DNA of 64,000 nt from Mycobacterium sp. 1245111.1. Its GTDB lineage: Bacteria > Actinomycetota > Actinomycetes > Mycobacteriales > Mycobacteriaceae. Under the pieces are notes generated by a model, which made no database searches, was not told where the DNA came from, and saw only the letters and a program-made list of their open reading frames with translations. Both the position numbers and the translations under genes were made by a program. The stretch's first letter is position 1, and every line of letters begins with the position of its first letter. The stretch covers positions 1 to 64,000 of the forward strand of contig NZ_LZLV01000102.1 of NCBI RefSeq assembly GCF_001673405.1. The letters are read 5' to 3'. Of this stretch, positions 11,356-20,295 are shown piece by piece.

Positions 11356-11741
11356 TGAGTCGTATCGATCATGTGCTGGAGTCGGCACGAAACCGGTTGC
11401 GCCGCTTGGCAGCCGACGAGGTGCCCGCGGCGCTGCACCGCGGGGCGCTGCTGGTCGACATTCGGCCGCAGGCCCAACGGGCGCGCGAAGGGGAGGTGCC
11501 GGAGAGCCTGAACGCGCTCGTCATCGAGCGAAACGTGCTGGAGTGGCGCTGCGACCCCACCAGCGATGCCCGTCTGCCGCAAGCGATCAGCGACGACGTG
11601 GAATGGGTGGTGCTCTGCTCGGAAGGTTATACGTCGAGCCTCGCCGCGGTCGCGCTGCAGGACCTCGGGCTGCACCGCGCGACGGACGTCATCGGCGGGT
11701 ACCGGGCGCTGCAAGCGGCCGGCCTGGTGCCAGCGGCTTAG
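11355..11741 (+). CDS. Rhodanese-like sulfurtransferase (Rv1066 family)
   Basis: A 128-residue single-domain rhodanese. The aspartate-containing strand LLVDIRP (32-38) and the active-site loop C88-S-E-G-Y-T-S-S give the persulfide-carrying cysteine. The length is typical of single-domain members. It starts at the ATG in TGATG at the end of the cysteine dioxygenase gene; a GTG three bases earlier is an alternative. The pair suggests handling of cysteine-derived sulfur. The 3' end overlaps by four bases a small secreted-protein gene on the other strand. Confidence 0.85.
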   Translation: MSRIDHVLESARNRLRRLAADEVPAALHRGALLVDIRPQAQRAREGEVPESLNALVIERNVLEWRCDPTSDARLPQAISDDVEWVVLCSEGYTSSLAAVALQDLGLHRATDVIGGYRALQAAGLVPAA

Positions 11742-11998
11742 CCGCCTCCACCGCCTCCGCCGCCGCCATCGGCGCCGGCGTTGTACCAGTTGTAGTCGTC
11801 GTAGTCGTTCGGGTTGTAGTACTCGCCGTGGTGCCCGGGAGGCGCAGGTGGCGGCGGCGGATCCGCCGGGATCGGCGCGGGCAGCACGATCGATGCGCCG
11901 CCGGAAATTTCACTCGCATAAGCCGGGATGCCCACCGCGGCGATCGGGATCGCGGTTAACACCCCCGCCGCCGCAAACTTGGCAAATGTCCAGGTCAT
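11738..11998 (-). CDS. Small secreted Pro/Gly-rich protein
   Basis: An 86-residue protein with a Sec signal peptide (Lys7, hydrophobic stretch to about 25, probable cleavage near AYA-S). The mature part has a Pro run (PPPPPAPP), a Tyr/Asn/Asp-rich segment, and ends in a poly-Gly tail. A strong AGGGAGAGG ribosome site precedes the ATG. It occupies the place where M. tuberculosis carries PE_PGRS19 and PE_PGRS20 (Rv1067c, Rv1068c), but it has no PE domain and is unrelated in length. The function is unknown; it is probably a cell-wall or secreted protein. Confidence 0.65.
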   Translation of the reverse strand: MTWTFAKFAAAGVLTAIPIAAVGIPAYASEISGGASIVLPAPIPADPPPPPAPPGHHGEYYNPNDYDDYNWYNAGADGGGGGGGGG

Positions 11999-12112
11999 TA
12001 ACCCTCTCCCTTCACGGGATCACGAATACTGTGAATAGTGCCACTCGCGGTTCGATTCGGTAGCTGCTCGTGCGAAACCGTTGGGAACTTCACAGCGTCC
12101 GTTCACCTGGTG

Positions 12113-13774
12113 TTAGCTGTCGCTGGCGTGCAACAGCGGCCGAAGCCTCGCTGTTTTCTCCTGGGTCCAACCCGGCGGTTGCAGAATCGACGCCCAGGCG
12201 TTGGCCACATCAGCGACGTACACGTGACCGTGACCCTGCGGCACGTCGGTGGCGACCGCCATGTCTGCAGACACCTGCAAGAACGTCACCACCGGAATCC
12301 AGGTCGTCTCGGGAAGCACGTCGTAGCCACGCTTTTCGCGGAGCCAGTCCGGTTCGCTGAACAGTAGCCCGGGATGCCACCAGGCGATCGGATCCGACGC
12401 ATGTTGCAGATAGACCACCCGCGGCGTATTCCATTGTGGATCAGGGCGATTCAGGTCCTCGGGCCGTGCCACAAAACGCACAAAGCGACCGTGATCGTAG
12501 ATCGGCAGCCACTCCGGTGAGCCGCGGTCCCGCGTCGAGGTCAGGTCGGTCCAGATGGTGTTCTGGAACGTCGGTCCGGAGAACAGTGCGCCGTCCGAAC
12601 GGGCCAACACGTTGTTCAGACTCATGAACGGCGCTTCGCCGCCGAACGAACCCAGGCTCTCACCGAACACGACGAGCTTGGGGCGCTGGGCTTCCGGAAG
12701 CTGACGCACCATTCGGTCGACGGCCTCGAACAGCGCCTGACCCGCGTGACGCGCGTTCTCCTTGTCCACGAGGAACGACAGCCAGCTGGGCAGGAACGAG
12801 TACTGCATGCTGACGACGGCGGTGTTGCCGTTGTACATGTACTCCAGCGCCGAAGCTTCGGCCTCGTTGATCCAGCCGGTGCCCGTGGTCGTCGCAACCG
12901 CGATGACGGCGCGGCGTAATCCGCCGGCGCGCCGCAATTCTCGCGCGGCGAGTTCCGCGGCGGCGGTAATGCCGTCGGCGGACTCCAATCCGGCATACGC
13001 CCGAATGGGCTCGATCGCGGGGCTGCCGTTGAAGGCGGACAGCTGCGCGACGCTGGGCCCGCCCCGGACGAAGATACGGCCCTGATGTCCCAGCGATTCC
13101 CAGGACACCAATGAGAACGGCCCGCCGGAACGCAGCGGTGTGTGCGGCGCTGCGCTGTCCGGGGCCATTTCATTGTTGACTGTTTCGAAGGTGTTGTTCA
13201 TGGTGCGCATCGCGAACTTCACCACGACGCCGTTGAGTATCGCGGTGGTCAGCACCAGCAGCAGCGTCACGACGATCACCGCCGAAACTCGCGGCGGTGC
13301 AAAGCGATCCAGCCGCAGGTCGAGAAAGTGGACCAGCCGTCGGATGAGTTGGCCGGCTTCGACGACGCCGAACAGCACGATCAACGACAGCGCGGCGGTC
13401 AATGGGTAGTCGTGCCAGGTCAGGTGCTTGACCCCCATCAGGTTACGAACCCGGTCCTGCCAGACGTGGAACCAGATCACCATCGCGACCATGCCCATGG
13501 CGCCGACGGCGATCAGCACCAGCCATGCTCGGCGCGGCGCCGGCGGGCTGGAGTCGCGCGAGCGCATGAACCGAACCAGCCATACCGCGAAAACCCCTAT
13601 GCCGTAACCGATTGCACCCGCCAGACCGCTGACCAACCCCTGGAAAAGCGGACCACGCGGCAGCAGCGACGGCGTCATCGAGAACCAGATGAACACCAGC
13701 CCGACCGCGGTGCCGGTGAAGGTGTAGTGCCGAACCCACCACGCTTTTCTGCGCCGCGGCTCCGACTCGGTCAT
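12113..13774 (-). CDS. Membrane alpha/beta-hydrolase family protein (Rv1069c family)
   Basis: A 553-residue protein. The N-terminal third has about five membrane segments (near 18-36, 46-68, 83-104, 125-146, 163-185). The C-terminal part is an alpha/beta-hydrolase domain with the nucleophile motif GESLGSFGG near residue 373. The family is a membrane-anchored serine hydrolase of unknown substrate. It is the last gene of the echA9-echA8 operon: only 8 bases separate it from echA8. Linkage to beta-oxidation genes suggests an acyl-ester or acyl-thioester substrate, which is an inference. M. tuberculosis Rv1069c (587 residues) is slightly longer. Confidence 0.8.
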   Translation of the reverse strand: MTESEPRRRKAWWVRHYTFTGTAVGLVFIWFSMTPSLLPRGPLFQGLVSGLAGAIGYGIGVFAVWLVRFMRSRDSSPPAPRRAWLVLIAVGAMGMVAMVIWFHVWQDRVRNLMGVKHLTWHDYPLTAALSLIVLFGVVEAGQLIRRLVHFLDLRLDRFAPPRVSAVIVVTLLLVLTTAILNGVVVKFAMRTMNNTFETVNNEMAPDSAAPHTPLRSGGPFSLVSWESLGHQGRIFVRGGPSVAQLSAFNGSPAIEPIRAYAGLESADGITAAAELAARELRRAGGLRRAVIAVATTTGTGWINEAEASALEYMYNGNTAVVSMQYSFLPSWLSFLVDKENARHAGQALFEAVDRMVRQLPEAQRPKLVVFGESLGSFGGEAPFMSLNNVLARSDGALFSGPTFQNTIWTDLTSTRDRGSPEWLPIYDHGRFVRFVARPEDLNRPDPQWNTPRVVYLQHASDPIAWWHPGLLFSEPDWLREKRGYDVLPETTWIPVVTFLQVSADMAVATDVPQGHGHVYVADVANAWASILQPPGWTQEKTARLRPLLHASDS

Positions 13775-13782
13775 CAGAACTC

Positions 13783-14562
13783 CTAGCGGTGCGAGAAGTT
13801 CGGAGGCCGCTTGTCGATGAACGCCGCCATGCCCTCGGACTGGTCTTCGGTCGCGAAAGCCGAATGGAACAGCCGACGTTCGTAGAGCAGCCCTTCGGCC
13901 AACGTGGACTCGAACGCTCGGTTGACCGCCTCCTTGGCCATCCGGGACGCCGAGCGCGACATCTGCGAAATGGTGGTGGCGACGGCCTTGGCTTCGGTCA
14001 GCAGATCGGCGGCGGGGACCACCCGCGACACCAGGCCGCAGCGTTCGGCTTCGTCGGCGTTCATGTTGCGCCCGGTCAGGATCAGGTCCATCGCCTTCGC
14101 CTTGCCGACCGCGCGGGTCAGTCGCTGCGAACCGCCCATGCCGGGCAACACGCCCAGCTTGATCTCCGGCTGGCCGAACTTGGCTGTGTCCGCGGCGATG
14201 AGCACGTCACACATCATCGCGAGTTCGCAGCCGCCGCCGAGGGCGTAGCCGGCCACCGCGGCGATCGTCGGTGTGCGCACCGCGGCGAGCTTGGTCCACG
14301 GTGCGAAGAAGTCCGCGTCGAACACATCGGAGAACGTCAGGCTGGACATCTCTTTGATGTCGGCACCCGCCGCGAACGCCTTCTCCGAGCCGGTGATGAT
14401 GATCGCGCCAATGCCCGGGTCGTTGTCGAATTCGGCTGCCGCGGTGGTCACTTCGCCCATCACCTGGCTGTTGAGCGCGTTGAGCGCCTTCGGTCGGTTC
14501 AGCGTGATGATGCCGACTCGCTCGTCACGCTCGACCAGAATGGTTTCGTACGTGTTCGTCAT
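13783..14562 (-). CDS. echA8: Enoyl-CoA hydratase EchA8
   Basis: A 259-residue crotonase that hydrates trans-2-enoyl-CoA in beta-oxidation. The oxyanion-hole segment is AAGADIKEM (64-72) with GGGCELA, and the two catalytic glutamates are E113 and E133 (in [14 protein letters not shown]). The high conservation and length agree with M. tuberculosis EchA8. It lies between echA9 (10-bp gap) and the membrane hydrolase (8-bp gap), all on the minus strand, so one operon. Confidence 0.93.
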   Translation of the reverse strand: MTNTYETILVERDERVGIITLNRPKALNALNSQVMGEVTTAAAEFDNDPGIGAIIITGSEKAFAAGADIKEMSSLTFSDVFDADFFAPWTKLAAVRTPTIAAVAGYALGGGCELAMMCDVLIAADTAKFGQPEIKLGVLPGMGGSQRLTRAVGKAKAMDLILTGRNMNADEAERCGLVSRVVPAADLLTEAKAVATTISQMSRSASRMAKEAVNRAFESTLAEGLLYERRLFHSAFATEDQSEGMAAFIDKRPPNFSHR

Positions 14563-14572
14563 CGCTGCCTTT

Positions 14573-15610
14573 CTAGAACTTCAGTTCGTCGTCGACGGGT
14601 GCGAAGTATGCCTCGACATCGGCCGCCGTGACCTGCTCCAGCGACGCCGGCGACCACTGCGGATTACGGTCCTTGTCGACGAGTTGGGCGCGGATACCCT
14701 CGACCAGATCGTGTGAGCGCAGCGACGCCGATGACACCCGATAGTCTTGGGCCAGAACGTCTTCCAATGTGTCGAGCTTTGCCGCGCGTCGGACCGCCTC
14801 CAGCGTCACCGACAATGCGATCGGGGACCGGGTCACGATCAGGTCCGCAGCGTCGTTGGCAGCGCCTGCGTCGTGGGCGCGCAGTGCGGCGACGATGTCG
14901 GCGACGGTGTCGGCGGCGTAGCACTCGTCGATCCATTCCTGTTGCGCGGCAAGCTCGCTCGGCGGCGGCTCGACGGCGTGGGCGGCGATCGCCTGATCGA
15001 CGCCGACCTCGGCGATCGATTGCCGCAACGCGTCCAGCTTGTCGTGCGGCACGAAGTGGTCGGCGAAGCCGAGCGCGATCGCGTCGGCCCCGGAGAACGG
15101 CGCGCCGGTGAGCGCGGCATGCAGGCCCAGCGATCCCGGTGCGCGCGAAAGCAGGTATGCCCCACCGACATCGGGAATGAAGCCGATGCCGACCTCGGGC
15201 ATCGCGACCTTGGAGGTATCGGTCACCACACGGGTGTTGGCGTGCGCGCCGACCCCGACGCCACCGCCCATCACAATCCCGTCCATCAGTGCCACGTAGG
15301 GCTTTGGGAAGCGCCCGATCTGCCCGTTCATCAGGTATTCGTCGTACCAGAACCGCCGTGCCTCAGCGCCGTCCGCGCGGGCGCTGTGATAGATCGCCAC
15401 CACGTCGCCACCGGCGCACAGGCCGCGTTCGCCGGCCCCGGACAGCACCACGGCGCCGATGTCGGAGTTGTGCTCCCACTCCGTCAGCACCGCGCGTAGG
15501 TGGTCCACCATGCTCTGGTTCAACGAGTTGATCGCTTTGGGGCGGTTGAGAGTCAGGTAGCCGATACCGTTGTCGACGCGGCTGAGGATGTCGTCGGATA
15601 CGTCCGTCAC
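14573..15610 (-). CDS. echA9: EchA9, enoyl-CoA hydratase / 3-hydroxyisobutyryl-CoA hydrolase family
   Basis: A 345-residue crotonase-superfamily protein of the HIBCH branch: [26 protein letters not shown], and [14 protein letters not shown] carry the Glu and Asp used in thioester hydrolysis. It may act in valine breakdown as a hydrolase rather than a hydratase. The GTG at 15610 is chosen because AGGGAGA lies 8 bases upstream, and the resulting length equals EchA9 (Rv1071c, 345). A longer frame to 15721 has no ribosome site. It is the first gene of the operon with echA8. Confidence 0.9.
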   Translation of the reverse strand: MTDVSDDILSRVDNGIGYLTLNRPKAINSLNQSMVDHLRAVLTEWEHNSDIGAVVLSGAGERGLCAGGDVVAIYHSARADGAEARRFWYDEYLMNGQIGRFPKPYVALMDGIVMGGGVGVGAHANTRVVTDTSKVAMPEVGIGFIPDVGGAYLLSRAPGSLGLHAALTGAPFSGADAIALGFADHFVPHDKLDALRQSIAEVGVDQAIAAHAVEPPPSELAAQQEWIDECYAADTVADIVAALRAHDAGAANDAADLIVTRSPIALSVTLEAVRRAAKLDTLEDVLAQDYRVSSASLRSHDLVEGIRAQLVDKDRNPQWSPASLEQVTAADVEAYFAPVDDELKF

Positions 15611-15822
15611 GCGCGCAATCTCCCTGGTCGAATACTGTCGGAGGTCTGACCAGCAATCTAGATCGTTGTCTGCGCCGAGCCGCCCGCGGGTAAGGTTTGT
15701 TCGGAGTGGTGCCGGCCGCACATTCGGGGCGAGAAACCTTCCGCCGGGAACCTGGCTGGACTACCGTTCGTTGATCAGTTGTCCCACAGCTCTGAACTCA
15801 CAGCTCACGAGAGGAACCGACG

Positions 15823-16671
15823 GTGCGGGAGACCAGTAACCCGGTATTTCGCTCGCTGCCTAAGCAGCGTGGCGGATACGCGCAGTTCGGGGGTGGCGTC
15901 GCGGGCGCCGCGACCCAGTCAGTTCACGCTGACCCCTATGCTCCGTACGTCGACCAGCGGGCAGGCGTTTCCCGGCCGCTGACCATCGATGATGTCGTCA
16001 CCAAGACCGGCATCACCCTGGCGGTGCTGTCGGCCGTTGCGGTCGTCTCGTACTTCATGGTCGAGGCCAACCAGGCGCTGGCATCGATGTTCACCTTCGT
16101 CGGCGCATTCGGCGGGCTGGCCGTCGTGATGATCGCGACGTTCGCCCGCAAGCAGGACAACCCGGCGATCGTGCTGACCTACGCCGCGCTCGAGGGGCTG
16201 TTCCTCGGCGCGATCTCCTTCCTGCTGGCCAACTTCTCGGTGTCGAGCACCAGCGCCGGCGCCATGATCGGTCAGGCCATCATGGGCACGTTCGGGGTGT
16301 TCGTCGGAATGCTCGTGGTCTACAAGACCGGCGCGATCCGGGTCACGCCGAAGTTCACCCGGATGATCGTCGCGGGCATGTTCGGCGTGCTGGCCCTGAT
16401 GCTGGGCAACCTGGTGCTGGGCATGTTCGGCGTCGGACACGGCGAGGGCATGGGCCTGCGCAGCGGCGGCCCGCTGGCCATCATCTTCTCGTTGGTCTGC
16501 ATCGGTCTGGCGGCCTTCAGCTTCCTGATCGACTTCGACGCCGCCGACCAGATGATCCGCGCCGGCGCGCCGGAGAAGGCGGCCTGGGGAATCGCATTGG
16601 GCCTGACCGTGACCCTGGTCTGGCTGTACATCGAGATCCTGCGGCTGCTCAGTTACCTGCAGAACGATTAG
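15823..16671 (+). CDS. Bax inhibitor-1/YccA-family membrane protein (Rv1072 family)
   Basis: A 282-residue integral membrane protein with a soluble N-terminal tail of about 55 residues and seven predicted membrane segments from about 62 to 278. The family (YccA/BI-1) includes ion-leak and protease-modulating proteins; the bacterial role here is unknown. The GTG start has AGAGGAA about 8 bases upstream. A perfect bidirectional terminator follows 12 bases after the stop. Confidence 0.85.
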   Translation: MRETSNPVFRSLPKQRGGYAQFGGGVAGAATQSVHADPYAPYVDQRAGVSRPLTIDDVVTKTGITLAVLSAVAVVSYFMVEANQALASMFTFVGAFGGLAVVMIATFARKQDNPAIVLTYAALEGLFLGAISFLLANFSVSSTSAGAMIGQAIMGTFGVFVGMLVVYKTGAIRVTPKFTRMIVAGMFGVLALMLGNLVLGMFGVGHGEGMGLRSGGPLAIIFSLVCIGLAAFSFLIDFDAADQMIRAGAPEKAAWGIALGLTVTLVWLYIEILRLLSYLQND

Positions 16672-16683
16672 CGCTTGACACCA

Positions 16684-16719
16684 AAAAAGCCGGCACGCGA
16701 CTTCGCGTGCCGGCTTTTT
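16684..16719. terminator. Bidirectional intrinsic terminator
   Basis: AAAAAGCCGGCACGCG (16684-16699), loop ACTT, and its exact reverse complement (16704-16719) form a 16-bp stem flanked by A and T runs, so it works in both directions. It lies between the convergent BI-1-like gene and fadA3. A classical U-tailed terminator of this strength is uncommon in mycobacteria. Confidence 0.92.
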
Positions 16720-16738
16720 GGTCGTTCGACGAGTGGCG

Positions 16739-17956
16739 TCAGTTCAGCCGCTCGATGATCAGCGCCATGCCCTGGCCGCCGCCGACACACATGGTCTCCA
16801 GGCCGAACGTCTTGTCGTGGGTCTGCAGGTTGTTCAGCAGCGTGGTGGCGATGCGGGCACCGGTCATGCCGAACGGGTGGCCCAGGGCGATCGCGCCGCC
16901 GGACACGTTGAGCTTGTCCTCGTCGATTCCCAGCTCGCGGGCCGAGCCGAGCACCTGCACCGCGAAGGCCTCGTTGATCTCGAACAGGTCGATGTCCTTG
17001 ACCGACAGACCCGCCCGCCGCAGGGCCATCTTGCTGGCCTCGATCGGGCCCAGGCCCATGATCTCCGGGGACAGGCCGCTCACGCCGGTCGACACGATGC
17101 GGGCCAGCGGCTTGAGGCCGAGTTCCTTGGCCTTGGTATCGCTGGTGATCACCACCGCGGCGGCGCCGTCGTTCAGCGGGCAGGCGTTGCCCGCGGTGAC
17201 CGTGCCGTTGGGCCGGAAGACGGGCTTGAGCTCGCTGATCTTCTCGTAGGTCGTTCCCGGCCGAGGGCCGTCGTCGGTGCTGACGGTGGTGCCGTCGGGC
17301 AGCGTGACCGGAACGATCTCGCGCTCGAAGAAGCCGGACTTGATGGCTTCCTCGGCGCGGTTCTGGCTGCGCACACCCCAATGGTCCTGGTCCTCGCGGC
17401 TGATCCCGGTCATGATCGCGACGTTTTCCGCGGTCTGGCCCATCGCGATGTAGACGTCGGGGATGTTGTCGTCCTTGCGGGGGTCGTGCCAGTCCGTCGC
17501 ACCCTCGGCGGACTTGGCCGTCCGCTCGGCGGCGTCGTCGAACAGCGGGTTCTTGGTGTCCGGCAAGGAGTCCGAGCTGCCCTTGGCGAACCGGGAGACC
17601 GTCTCGACGCCGGCGGAGATGAACGCGTCGCCCTCGCCGGCCTTGATCGCGTGGAACGCCATCCGGATGGTCTGCAGCGACGACGAACAGTAGCGGTTGA
17701 CGGTGGTGCCCGGCAGGAAGTCGTAGCCGAGTTCGACGGCGACCACGCGGGCCATGTTGAAGCCCTGCTCGCCGCCGGGGAGGCCGCAGCCCAGGATCAG
17801 GTCGTCGATCTGGTGGGGGTTGAGCGCCTCCACCTTGTCGAGCGCGGCGCGCACCATCTGCGCGGCGAGGTCGTCGGGTCGCATGCTGACCAGCGACCCT
17901 TTCATCGCACGCCCGATCGGCGAGCGGGCAGTTGAGACAATGACGGCTTCCGGCAT
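16739..17956 (-). CDS. fadA3: Acetyl-CoA acyltransferase (thiolase) FadA3
   Basis: A 405-residue type II thiolase that cleaves 3-ketoacyl-CoA or condenses acetyl-CoA. The nucleophile is Cys90 in NRYCSSSLQT, the His is H360 in GHPFGMTG, and the second Cys is C390 in CVGGGQGMA. The start at 17956 is chosen because GGAG lies just upstream and the length becomes identical to M. tuberculosis FadA3 (405); an ATG five codons earlier has only a C-run before it. A TAGATT -10 lies at 17993-17998. Confidence 0.93.
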   Translation of the reverse strand: MPEAVIVSTARSPIGRAMKGSLVSMRPDDLAAQMVRAALDKVEALNPHQIDDLILGCGLPGGEQGFNMARVVAVELGYDFLPGTTVNRYCSSSLQTIRMAFHAIKAGEGDAFISAGVETVSRFAKGSSDSLPDTKNPLFDDAAERTAKSAEGATDWHDPRKDDNIPDVYIAMGQTAENVAIMTGISREDQDHWGVRSQNRAEEAIKSGFFEREIVPVTLPDGTTVSTDDGPRPGTTYEKISELKPVFRPNGTVTAGNACPLNDGAAAVVITSDTKAKELGLKPLARIVSTGVSGLSPEIMGLGPIEASKMALRRAGLSVKDIDLFEINEAFAVQVLGSARELGIDEDKLNVSGGAIALGHPFGMTGARIATTLLNNLQTHDKTFGLETMCVGGGQGMALIIERLN

Positions 17957-17992
17957 CTCGGCTCCATCCATGGGGGGTCGGGTCTGGACCCG

Positions 17993-17998
17993 AATCTA
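17993..17998 (-). promoter_or_regulatory. Candidate -10 element TAGATT of fadA3 (with leader)
   Basis: On the minus strand TAGATT lies about 36 bases before the fadA3 ATG, giving a leader of roughly 30 bases that contains the GGAG ribosome site. Confidence 0.35.
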
Positions 17999-18028
17999 GC
18001 CCGCAGCGGCGGCGAGCCGTTAAACGGC

Positions 18029-18997
18029 CTAGCCGGAGGCGGTGACGACGATGGGCGCCGGAACCCCGGTGGTGGGCCGGCGCCACAGCCGGGACAGCAG
18101 CCTCAGCATCGAATAGCCGGGCCCGGCTTCGGTGGCCGACGACGACGGCAGGCCGGGCAGCGGCGCGCCGGCCCAGTCGCCGAGCGCATGACACAGCGCC
18201 GGCAGTAGCTGGCTTGCGGCCAGGGCGTAGCCGGCCGCCGACGGATGAAACTGGTCATCCGACAGCATCAGATGCGCGGAATGCTTGAACTCGTCGTTGA
18301 CCAGGGAGGCCAGCGGCACCGGCACGCCACCGGCCGACCGGACAGCGCCCGACTGAGCGCGAGCCAGCCGCAGGCCCAGGGCCCGGACCGTCCACCGCAA
18401 CGGCTGCGGAATCGCTTTGACCACACCGAAATCGGGGCAGGTGGCGACGACGACTACGGCGCCGCTCGCACACAGCCGCCGGACCGCCGCGCCCAAGCGC
18501 CGCGCGGACGCGCCGATACCGTTCAGCTTGGTGACGTCGTTGGCCCCGATCAGGATGACCGCGGCGTCCGGCGGGGGTCCAGCCACGAACATGGCATCGA
18601 CCTGTCCGGACAAGCCTTTGGAGGTGGCACCGACGATCGCCTTGGTGCTCAGCCGGATTCGTTTGCCGGTCTGCTCGGCCAGCGCGCGGGCGATCAGCAC
18701 GCCGGGGACCTCCTCGGCGCTGCGACAGCCGTACCCGGTCGCCGTCGAGTCGCCGAAGATCATCAGATGCAGGTCGACGTCCATCCCGCGTTGCCAGCGC
18801 TCCACCGGACCGCCGCCGGGGGAGTACACGCCGTCGGCGCGGGGCGGGACGTCCCATGATTTCGGGATGACGGAGCGCGCCTTCGCGGCCTGACTGATCA
18901 GCAGGTTGCGCGCCCCTACATAGGCGGTGCCGGTCGAAGCCAGCGCGCCGGCGGCGGCCAGCGCGACCATCGATCCTCGCGGTGGGCGTCGTACCAC
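18029..18997 (-). CDS. SGNH/GDSL esterase (Rv1075c family)
   Basis: A 322-residue SGNH hydrolase. After a hydrophobic N-terminus (10-27, signal anchor or signal peptide), the nucleophile block is FGDSTATG with Ser84, GAND (151-154) supplies the Asn, and D248-x-x-H251 in DQFHP completes the triad. The M. tuberculosis counterpart Rv1075c is described as a GDSL-like esterase. It probably acts on short acyl esters outside the membrane. A TAAACT -10 lies 6 bases before the GTG start, so translation is probably leaderless. The gene is divergent from lipU. Confidence 0.85.
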   Translation of the reverse strand: MVRRPPRGSMVALAAAGALASTGTAYVGARNLLISQAAKARSVIPKSWDVPPRADGVYSPGGGPVERWQRGMDVDLHLMIFGDSTATGYGCRSAEEVPGVLIARALAEQTGKRIRLSTKAIVGATSKGLSGQVDAMFVAGPPPDAAVILIGANDVTKLNGIGASARRLGAAVRRLCASGAVVVVATCPDFGVVKAIPQPLRWTVRALGLRLARAQSGAVRSAGGVPVPLASLVNDEFKHSAHLMLSDDQFHPSAAGYALAASQLLPALCHALGDWAGAPLPGLPSSSATEAGPGYSMLRLLSRLWRRPTTGVPAPIVVTASG

Positions 18998-19003
18998 GCG
19001 ACC

Positions 19004-19009
19004 AGTTTA
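19004..19009 (-). promoter_or_regulatory. -10 element TAAACT of the GDSL esterase gene, leaderless
   Basis: On the minus strand TAAACT is followed by 6 bases and the GTG at 18997; no ribosome site is present. Confidence 0.5.
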
Positions 19010-19204
19010 GGTTGCGGACTCACCTTCGGCAGGGAGCCCCGGGCCTGCGACATTACGGGTCGAAGCAATCTTGGTATCGAATCAGACTCTTTGATTGTTG
19101 AAATTCTTTAGAGTGTCAAGCTAAGTTCACGGAGTTGTTCGAGGGGACGCTCAACGACTTCGTCGACATGTTTATCGCACTACAACGGCGTAGGAGTGTT
19201 GAGC

Positions 19205-20257
19205 ATGACCGCACCGAGTAAGGTCTCGGGTTCACCCCGGACTCCAGTGCGTGCCCATGACGCGATGCGGGCCCGCAGATTTCCTGTCAACGACGGCGTA
19301 CCCGTCGAGGTCGTCGAGAGCGGCCCCAGCCTGGCCGCGGCGGTAGCGGCACTGGCGTGCCGCATGACGATCCGCCCGGTCCTGGGTGCGGTCAGCTACA
19401 TTCCGCACGTCCCTTTCCCCTTCGGGATCATCGATTTCGCGGCACGGGTACTTCTTCCCAGCCCAGATACCGTGCGCACGACCGTCGAGTTGCCGCACTG
19501 CACAGCGCAGTTGGTTCGTGCCCCGGGAGTGCTGCCGGCCGACGGCAATCGACGGGTGGTGTTGTACCTGCACGGCGGCGCCTTCCTGACCTGTGGGGCC
19601 AACTCGCACAGCCGAATTGTCAACGCGCTCTCCAAGTTTGCCGATACGCCGGTGCTGGTGGCCAACTACCGCCTCATCCCGAAGCACTCGGTCGGCCAGG
19701 CGCTCGACGACTGCCACGACGCCTACCGCTGGCTGCGGTTGCGCGGATATCAGCCCGATCAAATCGTGCTGGCCGGCGACTCGGCCGGTGGATACCTGGC
19801 CCTTGCTCTGGCGCAACGACTTCAGCAGGCCAACGAGGAACCGGCGGCGCTGGTCGCGATCTCGCCGCTGCTGCAGCTGGCAAAGGAACCCAAGCAGGCT
19901 CACCCCAACATCAAGACCGATGCGATGTTCCCCGCCAAGGCTTTTGACGCATTGCTCACCTTGGTCGCCAAGGCGGCCCGCAAGCACGTCGTCGCCGGCG
20001 AGCCCGAGCGGCTCTACGAACCGCTGGACCACGTCGAGCCGGGGTTACCCCGAACGTTGATTCATGTGTCGGGGTCGGAGGTGTTGTTGAACGACGCTCG
20101 CCTGGCCGCCCGTGCGCTCGCCGCGGCGGGTGTGCCGACGGAGGTGCGGGTCTGGCCCGGCCAGATCCACGACTTCCAGCTCGCCGCGCCGATCGTCCCC
20201 GAAGCGGTCCGCTCGCTGCGGCAGATCGGCGAATACATTCGTGAGGCGACCGGCTAG
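19205..20257 (+). CDS. lipU: Hormone-sensitive-lipase-family esterase LipU
   Basis: A 350-residue alpha/beta hydrolase of the HSL (family IV) group. The oxyanion motif HGGAF is at 123-127, the nucleophile is Ser193 in GDSAGG, an acidic residue lies in SGSEVLLND (E292 or D297), and the His is H322. It hydrolyses short to medium acyl esters by family. The ATG at 19205 has TAGGAG 8 bases upstream; a GTG three codons earlier overlaps that site and is unlikely. The protein is longer at the N-terminus than the annotated M. tuberculosis LipU (297). Confidence 0.87.
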   Translation: MTAPSKVSGSPRTPVRAHDAMRARRFPVNDGVPVEVVESGPSLAAAVAALACRMTIRPVLGAVSYIPHVPFPFGIIDFAARVLLPSPDTVRTTVELPHCTAQLVRAPGVLPADGNRRVVLYLHGGAFLTCGANSHSRIVNALSKFADTPVLVANYRLIPKHSVGQALDDCHDAYRWLRLRGYQPDQIVLAGDSAGGYLALALAQRLQQANEEPAALVAISPLLQLAKEPKQAHPNIKTDAMFPAKAFDALLTLVAKAARKHVVAGEPERLYEPLDHVEPGLPRTLIHVSGSEVLLNDARLAARALAAAGVPTEVRVWPGQIHDFQLAAPIVPEAVRSLRQIGEYIREATG

Positions 20258-20295
20258 CTGTACGGGTCCACGTCGCACCTGAGACGATTTAGCCC

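Noticed and set aside
16668..18194. 508-codon frame on the minus strand
   Set aside because: It overlaps fadA3 in another frame; fadA3 has the full thiolase catalytic set.
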